Assembly (NCBI GenBank): GCA_017983695.1
Contig: JAGOAX010000004.1
Location: 148,438 to 212,437, forward strand
Origin: Ferruginibacter sp.
GTDB taxonomy: Bacteria; Bacteroidota; Bacteroidia; Chitinophagales; Chitinophagaceae
Direction: 5' to 3'
DNA length: 64,000 nucleotides
Shown: one piece after another, positions 36,409 through 45,799 of the stretch
How positions within the stretch are numbered: position 1 is the stretch's first letter
Layout: every line of letters begins with the position of its first letter
Translations under genes and position numbers: made by a program
The notes under the pieces: model-generated
Database searches by the model: none
Told to the model about the DNA's origin: nothing
Seen by the model: the letters and a program-made list of their open reading frames with translations, nothing else

Positions 36409-37791
36409 ATGAAAAAAAATATCTTACTGCTATCTGCAGGAGTTTTTCTGGCAACTGCTGTAAATGCACAAATCGGGAAACGTTTTCCATCCGAAAGAAA
36501 AGAAGTTGTTGATCCTGTAACTGGAACAAAGCTTTTATTTCTTACCAGTACACAAAGCGGTGATTCAAAAATTTATCAAACGCATAATCAATGGACATCA
36601 GATGGGCAATGGCTCATCTTTCGCAGCAATCGTGTAAAAGGTGAAGCAATGGCAGTTAATGAAAAAACCGGCGACATCGTTCAGGTTACTGAAGGTGGTT
36701 ACACCGGTATGCTGAATGTAGCCAGGAAATCAATGAAGCTGTATTTTATGCGGAATGAAAGAACAGATACTATTCCTCCTACACCCGGTGATACAGCCCG
36801 TCGCCGTGTACAAAGGCCGGTACAAATTATTGAAGTTGATTTAGAAAAATTATTTGCAGACAGTAAGAGCGGCACATTAAAAAAAGCAGATGTCTATCAA
36901 CGCATTTGCGGCACCACACCAAAAGAAATAGGAGCAGGTGGCGATATGGCATTGGATGGAGATGAAGAATGGGCTTATTTTAGAGTTGGTTTACAGGAAG
37001 CGGCAAAACATCTAAAGCCAGATACAAAACTTGAGAAAAATTTTGGTCCCCGTAATATGGGTGCAGGGCCATCGGGCATTGCAGCAATGAATATAAAAAC
37101 AAGCGAAATAAAATATGTAGTGTCTGTCCCTTTTCAAATCGGTCACATACAAACCAATCCATGGGTTGCCGGTGAAATTATTTTTTGTTGGGAAACTGGC
37201 GGCAAATCACCACAACGTACATGGACGGTGATGAGTGATGGTACTGGTCTTCGTCCTTTATATCCCGAAGCAGAATACGAATGGGTAACACATGAAGCAG
37301 TTACTGGTAAAGATGAAGTAGCTATTGCAATTATGGGTCATCGAAAAATTCCGGGTACTAATAAAGTGGTGGAAGCTGCAACCGGTATTGGAGGAGCCAA
37401 TCCCGGACAAGATGCTGCATGGGGCCCATCAGGCACAAGAGAAAAACCAACCGGACTTGGTATTGTTAATTTACGAACAAGAGAAATGGAAATTGTTGGC
37501 CAAACAAAAAGTGGCAGCGGACTTTGGCATGTAGGTGCTTCACCCGATGGCCGCTGGGCAGTAGGCGATGATTTTGCAAGAAATATTTATTTGATTGACA
37601 GGCATACCAAAGAAATGATATTGCTTTCAACGGGACATAAAACCACAGCAGGCGATCACCCACATCCAACAATGAGTCCCGATGGAACAAAAATTCAAAT
37701 ACAGTCAGCCATGTTATCTGCCGATAACAGGAGTATGAATATTTGTATTATTCCCGTACCGGAAGCATGGTTAAAAAGAACTTATAAATAA
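36409..37791 (+). CDS. PL22-like oligogalacturonide lyase (beta-propeller)
   Basis: 460-aa protein with signal peptide (AVNAQ) and WD40/TolB-like propeller blades (TSDGQWLIFRS, SPDGRWAVGDD, MSPDGTKIQIQS). The N-terminal DPVTGTKLLFLTS, THEAVTG and GDHPHPTMSPDG (His417, His419) resemble the oligogalacturonate lyase family PL22, in which such histidines bind the catalytic metal. It would cut short uronides to unsaturated monosaccharides. Classical PL22 enzymes are cytoplasmic and about 385 aa, so a secreted longer version is somewhat atypical, and another propeller function is possible. Confidence 0.72.
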   Translation: MKKNILLLSAGVFLATAVNAQIGKRFPSERKEVVDPVTGTKLLFLTSTQSGDSKIYQTHNQWTSDGQWLIFRSNRVKGEAMAVNEKTGDIVQVTEGGYTGMLNVARKSMKLYFMRNERTDTIPPTPGDTARRRVQRPVQIIEVDLEKLFADSKSGTLKKADVYQRICGTTPKEIGAGGDMALDGDEEWAYFRVGLQEAAKHLKPDTKLEKNFGPRNMGAGPSGIAAMNIKTSEIKYVVSVPFQIGHIQTNPWVAGEIIFCWETGGKSPQRTWTVMSDGTGLRPLYPEAEYEWVTHEAVTGKDEVAIAIMGHRKIPGTNKVVEAATGIGGANPGQDAAWGPSGTREKPTGLGIVNLRTREMEIVGQTKSGSGLWHVGASPDGRWAVGDDFARNIYLIDRHTKEMILLSTGHKTTAGDHPHPTMSPDGTKIQIQSAMLSADNRSMNICIIPVPEAWLKRTYK

Positions 37792-37795
37792 TTGG

Positions 37796-39385
37796 ATGAA
37801 AAAAATAAGTAAGTATGCAGTTCTGTTCTTGTTGCTGTCTATCACCGGTAATATAAAAGCACAACTGCTTAATATAAAGAATGATATTTTTTGGAATACA
37901 AAAGACGGACAACCAATTTATAGCCAGGGCGGTGGCATTTTTAAATTTTCAGATCCGCAGACCGGGGAGAAAAAATATTATTGGTACGGCGTTCATTATA
38001 AAGAAGCAGAAATCTATCGTAATAATCCGGCAGTAACACTTGTTAAAGATAATTTTGAAGGAGTAACCTGCTACAGCTCTACCGATCTGGTAAACTGGAA
38101 GTTTGAAAAAAATGTATTGTCCAAAGAGGAAATATTGAAACATGTGCCTAAAACATGGGTGGGCCGTTTAGGTGTAGCCTATATTAAGGAACTGAATAAA
38201 TACACTCTTGTGGTACAGTGTGGTAACCAGGTATTGTTTACAGTTGCCGACTCACCTGTCGGAGAGTTTACCTGGCATCAACGAATAAATATGAAGGAGA
38301 TGATCGGTACAAGTAATACCGGCGACCAAACTGTATTTACTGATGAAGAAACCGGCAAGTCTTACCTCATTTACACTTACGGCAGTGGTAGAAATAAAAT
38401 TTATATTTCCGAGATCGGGATTAAAGATGGAATGGTAAATCTTTTAGATTGCACAAAAATTTTCCAGGGTGAAAGCCGTGAAGGGAATTGCATGTTCAAA
38501 TACAAAGGCAAATATTATATGGCAGCATCAAATATTTATGGATGGGATGCTTCGTATGCTTATTATTTAGCAGCAGATAGTATTCGTGGGCCTTATTTAC
38601 CAACGAATGATATGCTGGTGATGAAAGGAAGTGAAAGTGATTACGCACATGTTACACAAACCGGGTTCTTCTTTAATGTAAAAGGCAGTAAACAGGAAAC
38701 GGTTGTTTATTGTGGCGACCGTTGGGCAAACTTTGCCGGCAATGGATTAGGTTACAATCAATGGTTTCCACTTTCATTTGATGGTACAGTACCTTACTTC
38801 AATTCACTTAATTCATGGAACCTTAATGCAACAACAGGTGAATGGAAAGTGGCAGCTGATAATGATTATGTAAAGAATGGAAGTTTTGAAGCAGATAGAA
38901 GAAGAATTCCCAGCCATGTAAAACCTGTGCAGGAATTCTTGATGGGTTGGATTACCACTGTTACAGAAGGCAATAAAATTTCACTCGATAGCAATAGCTC
39001 GCCGGTGCTGAATTATTTTAACAGTGAGAGTGACCGTAAAATTGTAACAGGCGAAAAGAGCTTAAGCATCAGCGATAAAATTAATTTTAAAAGAAAAGTA
39101 TCACAAACAATAACATCTTCACCCTATGTAAAATTGAAAGATGGAAATTATACATTGACGGCCAAAGTAAAAAACAGCGCTGGCTTTACCAAACTTGAAA
39201 TGTATGCAGTGAGTAATAACAAGATTCGTTCTTATAGTATTACAGAAGAAAACGCAGCATGGAAAACAATTGTTATTGAACGTGTGCCTGTTAAAAGAGG
39301 AAAGGTAGATATTGGATTTATTGCAGCAGGTATTGCCAATGCTTTTTGTTATGTAGACGATGTGACACTGGTGAAAGCGAAATGA
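37796..39385 (+). CDS. GH43-family glycosidase with C-terminal carbohydrate-binding-like domain
   Basis: 529-aa secreted enzyme (signal to NIKAQ). Five-bladed propeller features of GH43 appear: GGGIFKF and KKYYWYGVHY near the N-terminus, TGDQTVFTDEETGKSYLIYT, and SREGNCMFKYKGKYYMAAS, where the Glu is the likely general acid. These fit the exo-beta-1,3-galactanase-like branch better than arabinanases, but the subfamily is not certain. Residues about 355-529 form a jelly-roll module (VKNGSFEADRRR to FCYVDDVTLVK) of the CBM4/9-like kind. Likely role: trimming galactan side chains. 4 bp after the PL22-like gene. Confidence 0.82.
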   Translation: MKKISKYAVLFLLLSITGNIKAQLLNIKNDIFWNTKDGQPIYSQGGGIFKFSDPQTGEKKYYWYGVHYKEAEIYRNNPAVTLVKDNFEGVTCYSSTDLVNWKFEKNVLSKEEILKHVPKTWVGRLGVAYIKELNKYTLVVQCGNQVLFTVADSPVGEFTWHQRINMKEMIGTSNTGDQTVFTDEETGKSYLIYTYGSGRNKIYISEIGIKDGMVNLLDCTKIFQGESREGNCMFKYKGKYYMAASNIYGWDASYAYYLAADSIRGPYLPTNDMLVMKGSESDYAHVTQTGFFFNVKGSKQETVVYCGDRWANFAGNGLGYNQWFPLSFDGTVPYFNSLNSWNLNATTGEWKVAADNDYVKNGSFEADRRRIPSHVKPVQEFLMGWITTVTEGNKISLDSNSSPVLNYFNSESDRKIVTGEKSLSISDKINFKRKVSQTITSSPYVKLKDGNYTLTAKVKNSAGFTKLEMYAVSNNKIRSYSITEENAAWKTIVIERVPVKRGKVDIGFIAAGIANAFCYVDDVTLVKAK

Positions 39386-39467
39386 TAGGAATAGTTTTAC
39401 TTATCTTTCTATTGATGTTTGCTGCTAAACAGGAGTTGAATATTTTAAATTCAAAAATAAACCAGGT

Positions 39468-40832
39468 ATGTTTTTTAAACGGATAATTATTATTTGCTTG
39501 TTTTTCTTATTTGCAGTTTCGGCAAATACTTTTTGCCAACAGGCACAAAAACCGCCGATGGGCTGGAACAGTTATAATTGTTTTGGTTCTGCAGTGCATG
39601 AAGATGAAGTAAAAGCTAATGCTGATTATGTAGCTAAAAATTTAAAATCATTTGGCTGGGAATATATTGTGGTAGATTTTTTATGGGCTTACGATAATCC
39701 TCCCGGCAGTACTATTGGTAATCCTTATCAAAGAAATTTGCAGGATGGTTCTTATGTGCCCTGGCTGGCAATGGATAAATGGGGAAGGTTGTTGCCACAC
39801 AGTAATAAATTTCCTGCTGCTTTTGGTGGTAATGGTTTTAAACCACTGAGCGATTATGTACATGGACTGGGATTAAAGTTTGGTATTCATATTATGAGAG
39901 GTATTCCACGGCAGGCAGTGTGGGTTAAAACTCCTGTGATGGGAACTAAAGGTATAACTGCCGATATGATTGCAGATACTTCATCTACCTGTACCTGGAT
40001 GAATCATATGTATGGCATTAATATGGCAAAGCCCGGTGCACAGGAATATCTCAATTCAATTTTAGCCTTGTATAAGGAATGGGATGTTGATTTTATTAAG
40101 GTAGATGATATTGCACGCCCTTATCATTTAGCAGAAGTGGAAGGATATGAAAAAGCAATTGCTACTACCGGCAGGCCAATGGTGTTGAGTATCTCGCCGG
40201 GAGAAACACCAGTAGCACAGGCAGACCATGTAACGCAACATACAAATATGTGGCGCATGGCAGATGATTTTTGGGATAACTGGAAAATGATTTTGCAAAT
40301 GTTTGACGATGCAAAAAAATGGGAAGGTACCGGTGGCCCCGGGCATTGGCCGGATTGTGATATGATACAGATCGGTAAACTTTCAAAACGTGGACCGGTT
40401 GGGCCGGAACGTTACAGCCGTTTTACAGAAGACGAGTTATATACACACATGAATTTCTGGTGCCTCTATCGCAGCCCTTTAATGTTGGGTGGCAACCAGC
40501 CGGAGAACAGGGAATTGGAATTGAAATTATTTACCAATGAAGAAGTGTTGGCAGTAAATCAAAATGGCGAAAATCCAAAACAGCTATATAAGAACGATAG
40601 TAGTATGGTGTGGGTGTCAACAGTAAATGGCAGTAAAGATTTGTATGTAGGCTTGTTTAATATTGGTGAAAATGCACATGATGTTGCAATTGATTTTAAA
40701 GCATTGGGGTTAAAAGGAAAAGTGTTGGTAAGAGATTTATGGAAGAAAGCGGATGTGGGAATAGTTACAAAAAAATATAGTCAAAGAATCAATAAGCATG
40801 GCTCTGTTTTAATACGTTTAAGTGTAAAATGA
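39468..40832 (+). CDS. GH27 alpha-galactosidase, secreted
   Basis: 454-aa enzyme with a hydrophobic signal (LFAVSANTFC). It starts with the GH27 signature PPMGWNSYNCFG. The nucleophile is in DFIKVDD (Asp213) and the acid/base in WRMADDFWDNW (Asp266/267 region). GHWPDCDMIQIG and the substrate-side MNFWCLYRSPLMLGG are also characteristic. Removes alpha-linked galactose, consistent with side-chain removal from pectin. Preceded by an 82-bp gap; the stop overlaps the next start by ATGA. Confidence 0.93.
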   Translation: MFFKRIIIICLFFLFAVSANTFCQQAQKPPMGWNSYNCFGSAVHEDEVKANADYVAKNLKSFGWEYIVVDFLWAYDNPPGSTIGNPYQRNLQDGSYVPWLAMDKWGRLLPHSNKFPAAFGGNGFKPLSDYVHGLGLKFGIHIMRGIPRQAVWVKTPVMGTKGITADMIADTSSTCTWMNHMYGINMAKPGAQEYLNSILALYKEWDVDFIKVDDIARPYHLAEVEGYEKAIATTGRPMVLSISPGETPVAQADHVTQHTNMWRMADDFWDNWKMILQMFDDAKKWEGTGGPGHWPDCDMIQIGKLSKRGPVGPERYSRFTEDELYTHMNFWCLYRSPLMLGGNQPENRELELKLFTNEEVLAVNQNGENPKQLYKNDSSMVWVSTVNGSKDLYVGLFNIGENAHDVAIDFKALGLKGKVLVRDLWKKADVGIVTKKYSQRINKHGSVLIRLSVK

Positions 40833-41821
40833 ATATAAGTATGAAGCGTTATTTTATTAAATCTGTTGCTGTAGCTGTAAGTCTGTTGCTGTTAACAAAA
40901 TTACAGGCACAGGGAGATACAAGTTTTGTTGCAACTGGTAATCCTATCATCAAATATAAGTTTACAGCCGACCCTGCAGCATTAGTGTATAAAGACAAAG
41001 TATATATTTATACCGGCCATGATGTGGCAGCGGAAAAACGTAACGGTTACGAAATGCATGAATGGCTTTTATTTTCTACCGGCGATATGAAAACTTTTAC
41101 AGAGCATCCTTCGCCATTAAATGTAAAAGCATTTAAATGGGCAAAAGATGATGCATGGGCAAGCCAGGTAATTGAACGCAACGGAAAATTTTATTGGTAT
41201 GTTGCCGTTACACACGACAGCACACACCGTGGAAAAGCTATCGGCGTTGCTGTTGCTGATAATCCACTCGGTCCGTTTAAGGATGTAAAGGGCAGTGCCA
41301 TCATTACCAACGATATGACCACAGAAAGTAAAATCAGCTGGGACGATATTGACCCCACAGTTTTTATTGATGATAATAAACAGGCTTATTTATTCTGGGG
41401 TAATACCACTTTGCATTATGTAAAGCTTAAAGAAAATATGATCGACATGGATGGGCCTATGCATACTATTACCTTACCAAAGTTTACAGAAGCACCATGG
41501 GTGCATAAAAAAAATGGTTGGTACTATTTATCTTATGCTTACGAGTTTCCTGAAAAAATTGCTTATGCCATGAGCAAAAGCATTGAAGGGCCCTGGGAGT
41601 ATAAAGGAATACTTAATGAGATTGCAGGCAACTGTAATACTAATCACCAGGCCATCATTACATTTAAAGGAAAAGATTATTTCATTTACCACAACGGTGC
41701 TTTAGTGCCGGATTATGCCAGCTTTCACCGGTCGGTTTGTATTGACTATTTGTATTACAATAAAGATGGAACGATGAAAAGAGTGATAATGACAAGCGAA
41801 GGGGTGGACAAAGTAAAATAA
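40829..41821 (+). CDS. GH43-family glycosidase (arabinan/arabinoxylan type)
   Basis: 330-aa single-domain GH43. FTADPAALVYKDKVYIYTGHD carries the catalytic base Asp, DDIDPTVFIDD the pKa modulator, and FTEAPWVHKKNGWYYLSYA the general-acid Glu, all in canonical order. The likely substrate is alpha-L-arabinofuranosyl linkages of arabinan side chains, supported by the neighbouring GH51. The start at 40829 overlaps GH27 by four bases; ATG at 40841 is the alternative and gives a tidier signal peptide. Confidence 0.9.
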   Translation: MNISMKRYFIKSVAVAVSLLLLTKLQAQGDTSFVATGNPIIKYKFTADPAALVYKDKVYIYTGHDVAAEKRNGYEMHEWLLFSTGDMKTFTEHPSPLNVKAFKWAKDDAWASQVIERNGKFYWYVAVTHDSTHRGKAIGVAVADNPLGPFKDVKGSAIITNDMTTESKISWDDIDPTVFIDDNKQAYLFWGNTTLHYVKLKENMIDMDGPMHTITLPKFTEAPWVHKKNGWYYLSYAYEFPEKIAYAMSKSIEGPWEYKGILNEIAGNCNTNHQAIITFKGKDYFIYHNGALVPDYASFHRSVCIDYLYYNKDGTMKRVIMTSEGVDKVK

Positions 41822-41887
41822 ACCTGGAGCAAAAAGATTTTGAAATTATATTTTAAATAAGACCAAAACATTCAATAATTTAGGATT

Positions 41888-43429
41888 ATGAAAAAAATAC
41901 TTATTGCCTGCTTAACAGTTTTTGTATTTATAAATATTACAAAAGCACAAACCACTGTAGTTATTGACGCTACCAATCCAACTAATACCATCAGCCGCCA
42001 CATATATGGCCACTTCTCCGAACATTTGGGCCGTTGTATTTACGACGGATTTTGGGTGGGAGATTCAGTTAACGTTCCTAAAAAAGACAGGATAAGATTA
42101 GATATAGTAGAAGCGTTGAAAAAAATTAAAGTGCCTAATTTAAGATGGCCCGGTGGCTGCTTTGCAGATGAGTATCACTGGCGTGATGGCATTGGCCTGC
42201 GTAAAGAAAGGCCTTATATGGTAAATACAAACTGGGGCGGTGTATCGGAAGATAACAGTTTTGGTACGCATGAATTTTTAGAGCTATGTTCTTTAATTAA
42301 TTGCGAACCTTACATTGCCGGTAATGTGGGCAGCGGCACTGTTGAAGAAATGGCCAAATGGGTAGAGTATTTAAACAGCGATGCTAAAAGCACCATGACA
42401 GATCTACGCAAAGCTAATGGCCGCAGCGAACCATGGCGTGTAAAATTTTGGGGTGTTGGCAACGAGAGCTGGGGATGCGGTGGAGATATGACAGTTGATT
42501 TTTATGCTGATCTGTATAAACGCTATGCGGTGTATTGCCGCAACTATCCACAAGCTCCGTTATTAAAAATTGCAAGCGGTGCCAACAGCGGCGATTATAA
42601 CTGGACAGAAACATTAATGAAAAACATAGGCACCAACCGCATGTGGGGTGTTACATTGCATTACTATACCATTCCAACTGGTTCATGGGGTAAAAAAGGT
42701 TCGGCAACAGCATTTGACGAAAAGGAATATTTTAACACCATGAACAATTGCCTTAAAATGGAAGAGCTGGTAACAAGGCACAGCACCATCATGGATAAAT
42801 ACGACCCTGCAAAAAAAACGGCATTAGTAGTAGACGAATGGGGTATATGGACAGATGTAGAACCCGGAACCAATCCCGGATTTTTATACCAGCAAAACAG
42901 TTTACGTGATGCATTGGTTGCTGGAACCACACTGAATATTTTTAATAACCACAGCGACAGGGTGCGTATGGCCAATCTTGCACAAACCATTAATGTATTG
43001 CAGGCATTGATATTAACAAAGGGCGACCAGATATTATTAACACCAACCTACCATGTTTTTGATATGTACAAAGTGCATATGGATGCAAAAAAACTGAACA
43101 TTAATTTAAAATCTCCTGATTATACCAATGCAGATAAAAAAATTCCGGCATTAAATATTTCTGCTTCGCAGGATAGTACAGGCGCTGTGCATATTACATT
43201 GGTAAATATCGATCCTGCTAAAGCAATTGCTTTGCGTACAGTTTTACCGGGTGTAAAATTTACATCGGTAACAGGAGAAATACTTACATCCAAAAAAATT
43301 ACTGATATTAATAGTTTTGAAAACCCCAACAATATAAAAATCACTTCTTTCAGCGGTGCAAAAAAAATGGGTGAGGAGCTGGTTGTTAATTTGCCTGCAC
43401 AAAGTATTGTTACGCTGGAATTAAAATAG
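41888..43429 (+). CDS. GH51 alpha-L-arabinofuranosidase, secreted
   Basis: 513-aa retaining arabinofuranosidase that releases L-arabinose from arabinan oligosaccharides. Signal peptide (NITKAQ). Motifs [20 protein letters not shown] and [18 protein letters not shown], the acid/base GNESWGCGG (Glu193) and the nucleophile VVDEWGIW (Glu317) are all intact. The C-terminal part is the usual beta-sandwich. Last forward gene of the operon: its stop is only 2 bp from the stop of a reverse-strand orphan gene, leaving no room for its own terminator, as expected if something inserted here. Confidence 0.95.
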   Translation: MKKILIACLTVFVFINITKAQTTVVIDATNPTNTISRHIYGHFSEHLGRCIYDGFWVGDSVNVPKKDRIRLDIVEALKKIKVPNLRWPGGCFADEYHWRDGIGLRKERPYMVNTNWGGVSEDNSFGTHEFLELCSLINCEPYIAGNVGSGTVEEMAKWVEYLNSDAKSTMTDLRKANGRSEPWRVKFWGVGNESWGCGGDMTVDFYADLYKRYAVYCRNYPQAPLLKIASGANSGDYNWTETLMKNIGTNRMWGVTLHYYTIPTGSWGKKGSATAFDEKEYFNTMNNCLKMEELVTRHSTIMDKYDPAKKTALVVDEWGIWTDVEPGTNPGFLYQQNSLRDALVAGTTLNIFNNHSDRVRMANLAQTINVLQALILTKGDQILLTPTYHVFDMYKVHMDAKKLNINLKSPDYTNADKKIPALNISASQDSTGAVHITLVNIDPAKAIALRTVLPGVKFTSVTGEILTSKKITDINSFENPNNIKITSFSGAKKMGEELVVNLPAQSIVTLELK

Positions 43430-43431
43430 TT

Positions 43432-43863
43432 TTAATCCTGATTTTGAATACTGTCTACACTGTGATAATAAGAATTCAATGAATCGGGTCTGGTTATTTT
43501 GTATCTTTCATAGTCTTTTTTAGATAGCAGGATTTTGCTATTCTCGAAGTCTAAGCTATCGTAGATGATTGGAAAATTATGGCCTACTAAAACCTTCCTT
43601 AAAAAACTACAGTGGTCATACTTGTGATTACTAATTATTGAAGTCTGTCCCTGATATTGTTTGTTGTCTAGCACATAAACAAACTTAATAAAAACTGAAT
43701 TTGCGTTTTGATAATACGTAGCAGTTTCATAAACTGTCCCCACTGCTTCTTTCTTGTTAGATACAAGATTTTTATCTTCTCTAAATGCCATATAAATCCC
43801 AAATGCAACAAATGAAAATAACACGGAAAAGCCGATTAGGTTCTTTTTACGATTAGGTGTCAA
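43432..43863 (-). CDS. Hypothetical membrane-anchored protein
   Basis: 143-aa protein of unknown function. One N-terminal transmembrane helix or uncleaved signal (IGFSVLFSFVAFGIYMAF, residues 9-26) precedes a soluble strand-rich part (AVGTVYETATYYQNANSVFI). No catalytic motif is visible. Oriented against the surrounding operon and separated from the next reverse gene by an inverted-repeat region, so it looks like part of a small acquired cassette. Confidence 0.65.
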   Translation of the reverse strand: MTPNRKKNLIGFSVLFSFVAFGIYMAFREDKNLVSNKKEAVGTVYETATYYQNANSVFIKFVYVLDNKQYQGQTSIISNHKYDHCSFLRKVLVGHNFPIIYDSLDFENSKILLSKKDYERYKITRPDSLNSYYHSVDSIQNQD

Positions 43864-43912
43864 TATCTTTTGATTTAGTAGAGTGTCTCAAAAAAATTAC
43901 AGGCAACGGGCA

Positions 43913-44086
43913 GGGCTTGCTGCTGTGCTGGCATTTATGTTCGTTCAGCCCGGAACTGAAGCCGAATAAATTACAAAAGATGAAGATAACAACTAAAAGC
44001 TAAATTGAAAAACGTTAGCTGGAACTGCTACTGATAGCGAACAAAAAGATGAGAATTTATTCGTCAGCCAGCATAGCAGCAAACCC
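43913..44086. repeat. Imperfect long inverted repeat in the gap between two orphan genes
   Basis: The arms GGGCTTGCTGCTGTGCTGGC (43913-43932) and GCCAGCATAGCAGCAAACCC (44067-44086) are complementary at 18 of 20 positions, 134 bp apart. A small inner hairpin AGCTAA/TTAGCT (43998-44020) lies between them. No ORF is present. It resembles a non-autonomous mobile or cassette-associated element; class unknown. Confidence 0.65.
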
Positions 44087-44131
44087 AATGTAAGCTGCCG
44101 TTTTGATTTCAAATTTATGTTACATAAAAGG

Positions 44132-45511
44132 TTATTCGTCCTCGCCCCAAAACCAATTCTTGTCTTGGAAAGGCTTTACCCAAATTATATCACCTCTATG
44201 AATTTTAATACCCTTGATTTCAGGGGTAGCATAATTTTCATTACTTGATGATGAAACATCAGCAATTCTAATTTGGTATTTTTCGCCTTCTATGCGTTCG
44301 ATATAGCATTTTATTATCATTGTATAGGGTGTATTTTTCTTAAAATAGCCAAATAAATACGAGTCAGTTCTTTGCCAATCCTGTGTGTAAATTAGCAAAT
44401 CTCCAACTGTTGCTTTTTTTATATACCCAACTCTTTTGTTTTCAATTTCTGCAAGACCTTTTTGTTTTAAGGCAAGAGCATTAGCCTCGTTTGTCATTTG
44501 GGTTTTTACCCTTTTTAAATCATTGTAAATTGTAGTATTTGAAAATATGGTAACATCATATTGAGAAAGGATATTCCTAAAATCATTGTCATCAAAATAT
44601 TGGGCTAAAAACCGTTTATCAGCTATATATTTTAATAAAAGTTCTTTATTACTTTTAGCTATCGTGCCTTTAATAAGAACACTACAAAAATTCTTGTAGT
44701 AAGTTTGGGGGTTTGTATCATAAGTTTTATATGGTGGTAATTCATTGCTTTTAGGTCTTGCGAAAAAAAGACTATCTCTTTCCTTGTAACTTAATGCCCT
44801 GTTATATATTGAAACTTCGTCTAAATAACTTCCACTTTTAGAATGACAACCGATTTTTAATTTTTCCTTATTTCTTAGTGCTTCCATCGCACTGTTTTCA
44901 AATTTAGAAAAACCAAATTTATCTGAGATTAACAGGTTGTCTATTGTTGTATAGTTAGTAGTATCATTGATATAATAAGTAATGAAATGCCATTTGCCAT
45001 CGTCACAAGAAAAATCTCTGTCAAAATCATAGCTTCCGCCACCAACTCTTTCTAATTCTAATAATGGTCCTGAGCTTGGTTTCTTTTTTCCAGGTATTGA
45101 TACTGTTACATCTTTTTCACCAATACTGAAACTAAACTCATCATAACTATTAGCATCAGTAACAGTCATTGGTGAGAGTGAAATTAATGTGTGTCCATAA
45201 GGTCCTGTTTTTTTAAACCACATTGTAATTGTCATTTCTTTATTGGCTAATACTGTTTGATTGTTAAATGGTATTGATATTCCTTTTTTTTCGTCCCCAT
45301 AATTGGGTCCTGTAATTAATAGGCAGGATTTGGGGTTTTCAAATCTATCGTTTGAAAATGTGATGTTAGCCATATTAGGGTTACTATAATCTTTCCCATC
45401 TACTAAATTTTTAAAATTTCCATCAAAACTTAAGTGATAGATTAGCCCATTTGATGTTTGAGCGTTTAGAGAATTAATGCAAAAAAATAAACAAATAATT
45501 TGTAGTCTCAT
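44132..45511 (-). CDS. Secreted LamG/concanavalin-A-like domain protein, function unknown
   Basis: 459 aa from the preferred start; the frame extends 8 residues further to 45535, but a signal peptide (LQIICLFFCINSLNAQ) begins at ATG 45511. Residues about 20-240 are a LamG-type jelly roll: GLIYHLSFDGNFKNLVDG, MTITMWFKKTGPYGH and YLDEVSIYNRALS are its typical start, middle and end. The C-terminal 200 residues contain a charged helical section and a final beta-rich part (GDIIWVKPFQDKNWFWGEDE) not recognised. LamG domains bind glycans or proteins, but reverse orientation and the nearby inverted repeat suggest this is not a core pectin gene. Confidence 0.75.
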   Translation of the reverse strand: MRLQIICLFFCINSLNAQTSNGLIYHLSFDGNFKNLVDGKDYSNPNMANITFSNDRFENPKSCLLITGPNYGDEKKGISIPFNNQTVLANKEMTITMWFKKTGPYGHTLISLSPMTVTDANSYDEFSFSIGEKDVTVSIPGKKKPSSGPLLELERVGGGSYDFDRDFSCDDGKWHFITYYINDTTNYTTIDNLLISDKFGFSKFENSAMEALRNKEKLKIGCHSKSGSYLDEVSIYNRALSYKERDSLFFARPKSNELPPYKTYDTNPQTYYKNFCSVLIKGTIAKSNKELLLKYIADKRFLAQYFDDNDFRNILSQYDVTIFSNTTIYNDLKRVKTQMTNEANALALKQKGLAEIENKRVGYIKKATVGDLLIYTQDWQRTDSYLFGYFKKNTPYTMIIKCYIERIEGEKYQIRIADVSSSSNENYATPEIKGIKIHRGDIIWVKPFQDKNWFWGEDE

Positions 45512-45799
45512 TTTATAAATTTTATTTTTAGTCATGTAGTCTGTGTTGTCTGTAAAATGGCAGCCAACACTAGGACTGATGTTATTCTACGCTACCAACA
45601 AATTTCAAACGTATTGATATCAAAATACTAGTATTATACATTTTAGATTGTTTATAGCATCAATGCAATTTACTATAATTTTCGTCTTTATTGGTACATG
45701 CAAATGTAAATGAGCCTGGCTTACCAATAACAGCGGGCTTCGTACTTTTAACAAACATACCAGCAAAGGCAAAGCAATATTAAAAATCGGCGGCTTTAT

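Noticed and set aside
39383..39487. Short forward ORF of about 34 codons between GH43 and GH27
   Set aside because: Overlaps both neighbours, has no recognisable domain, and the gap is simply AT-rich.
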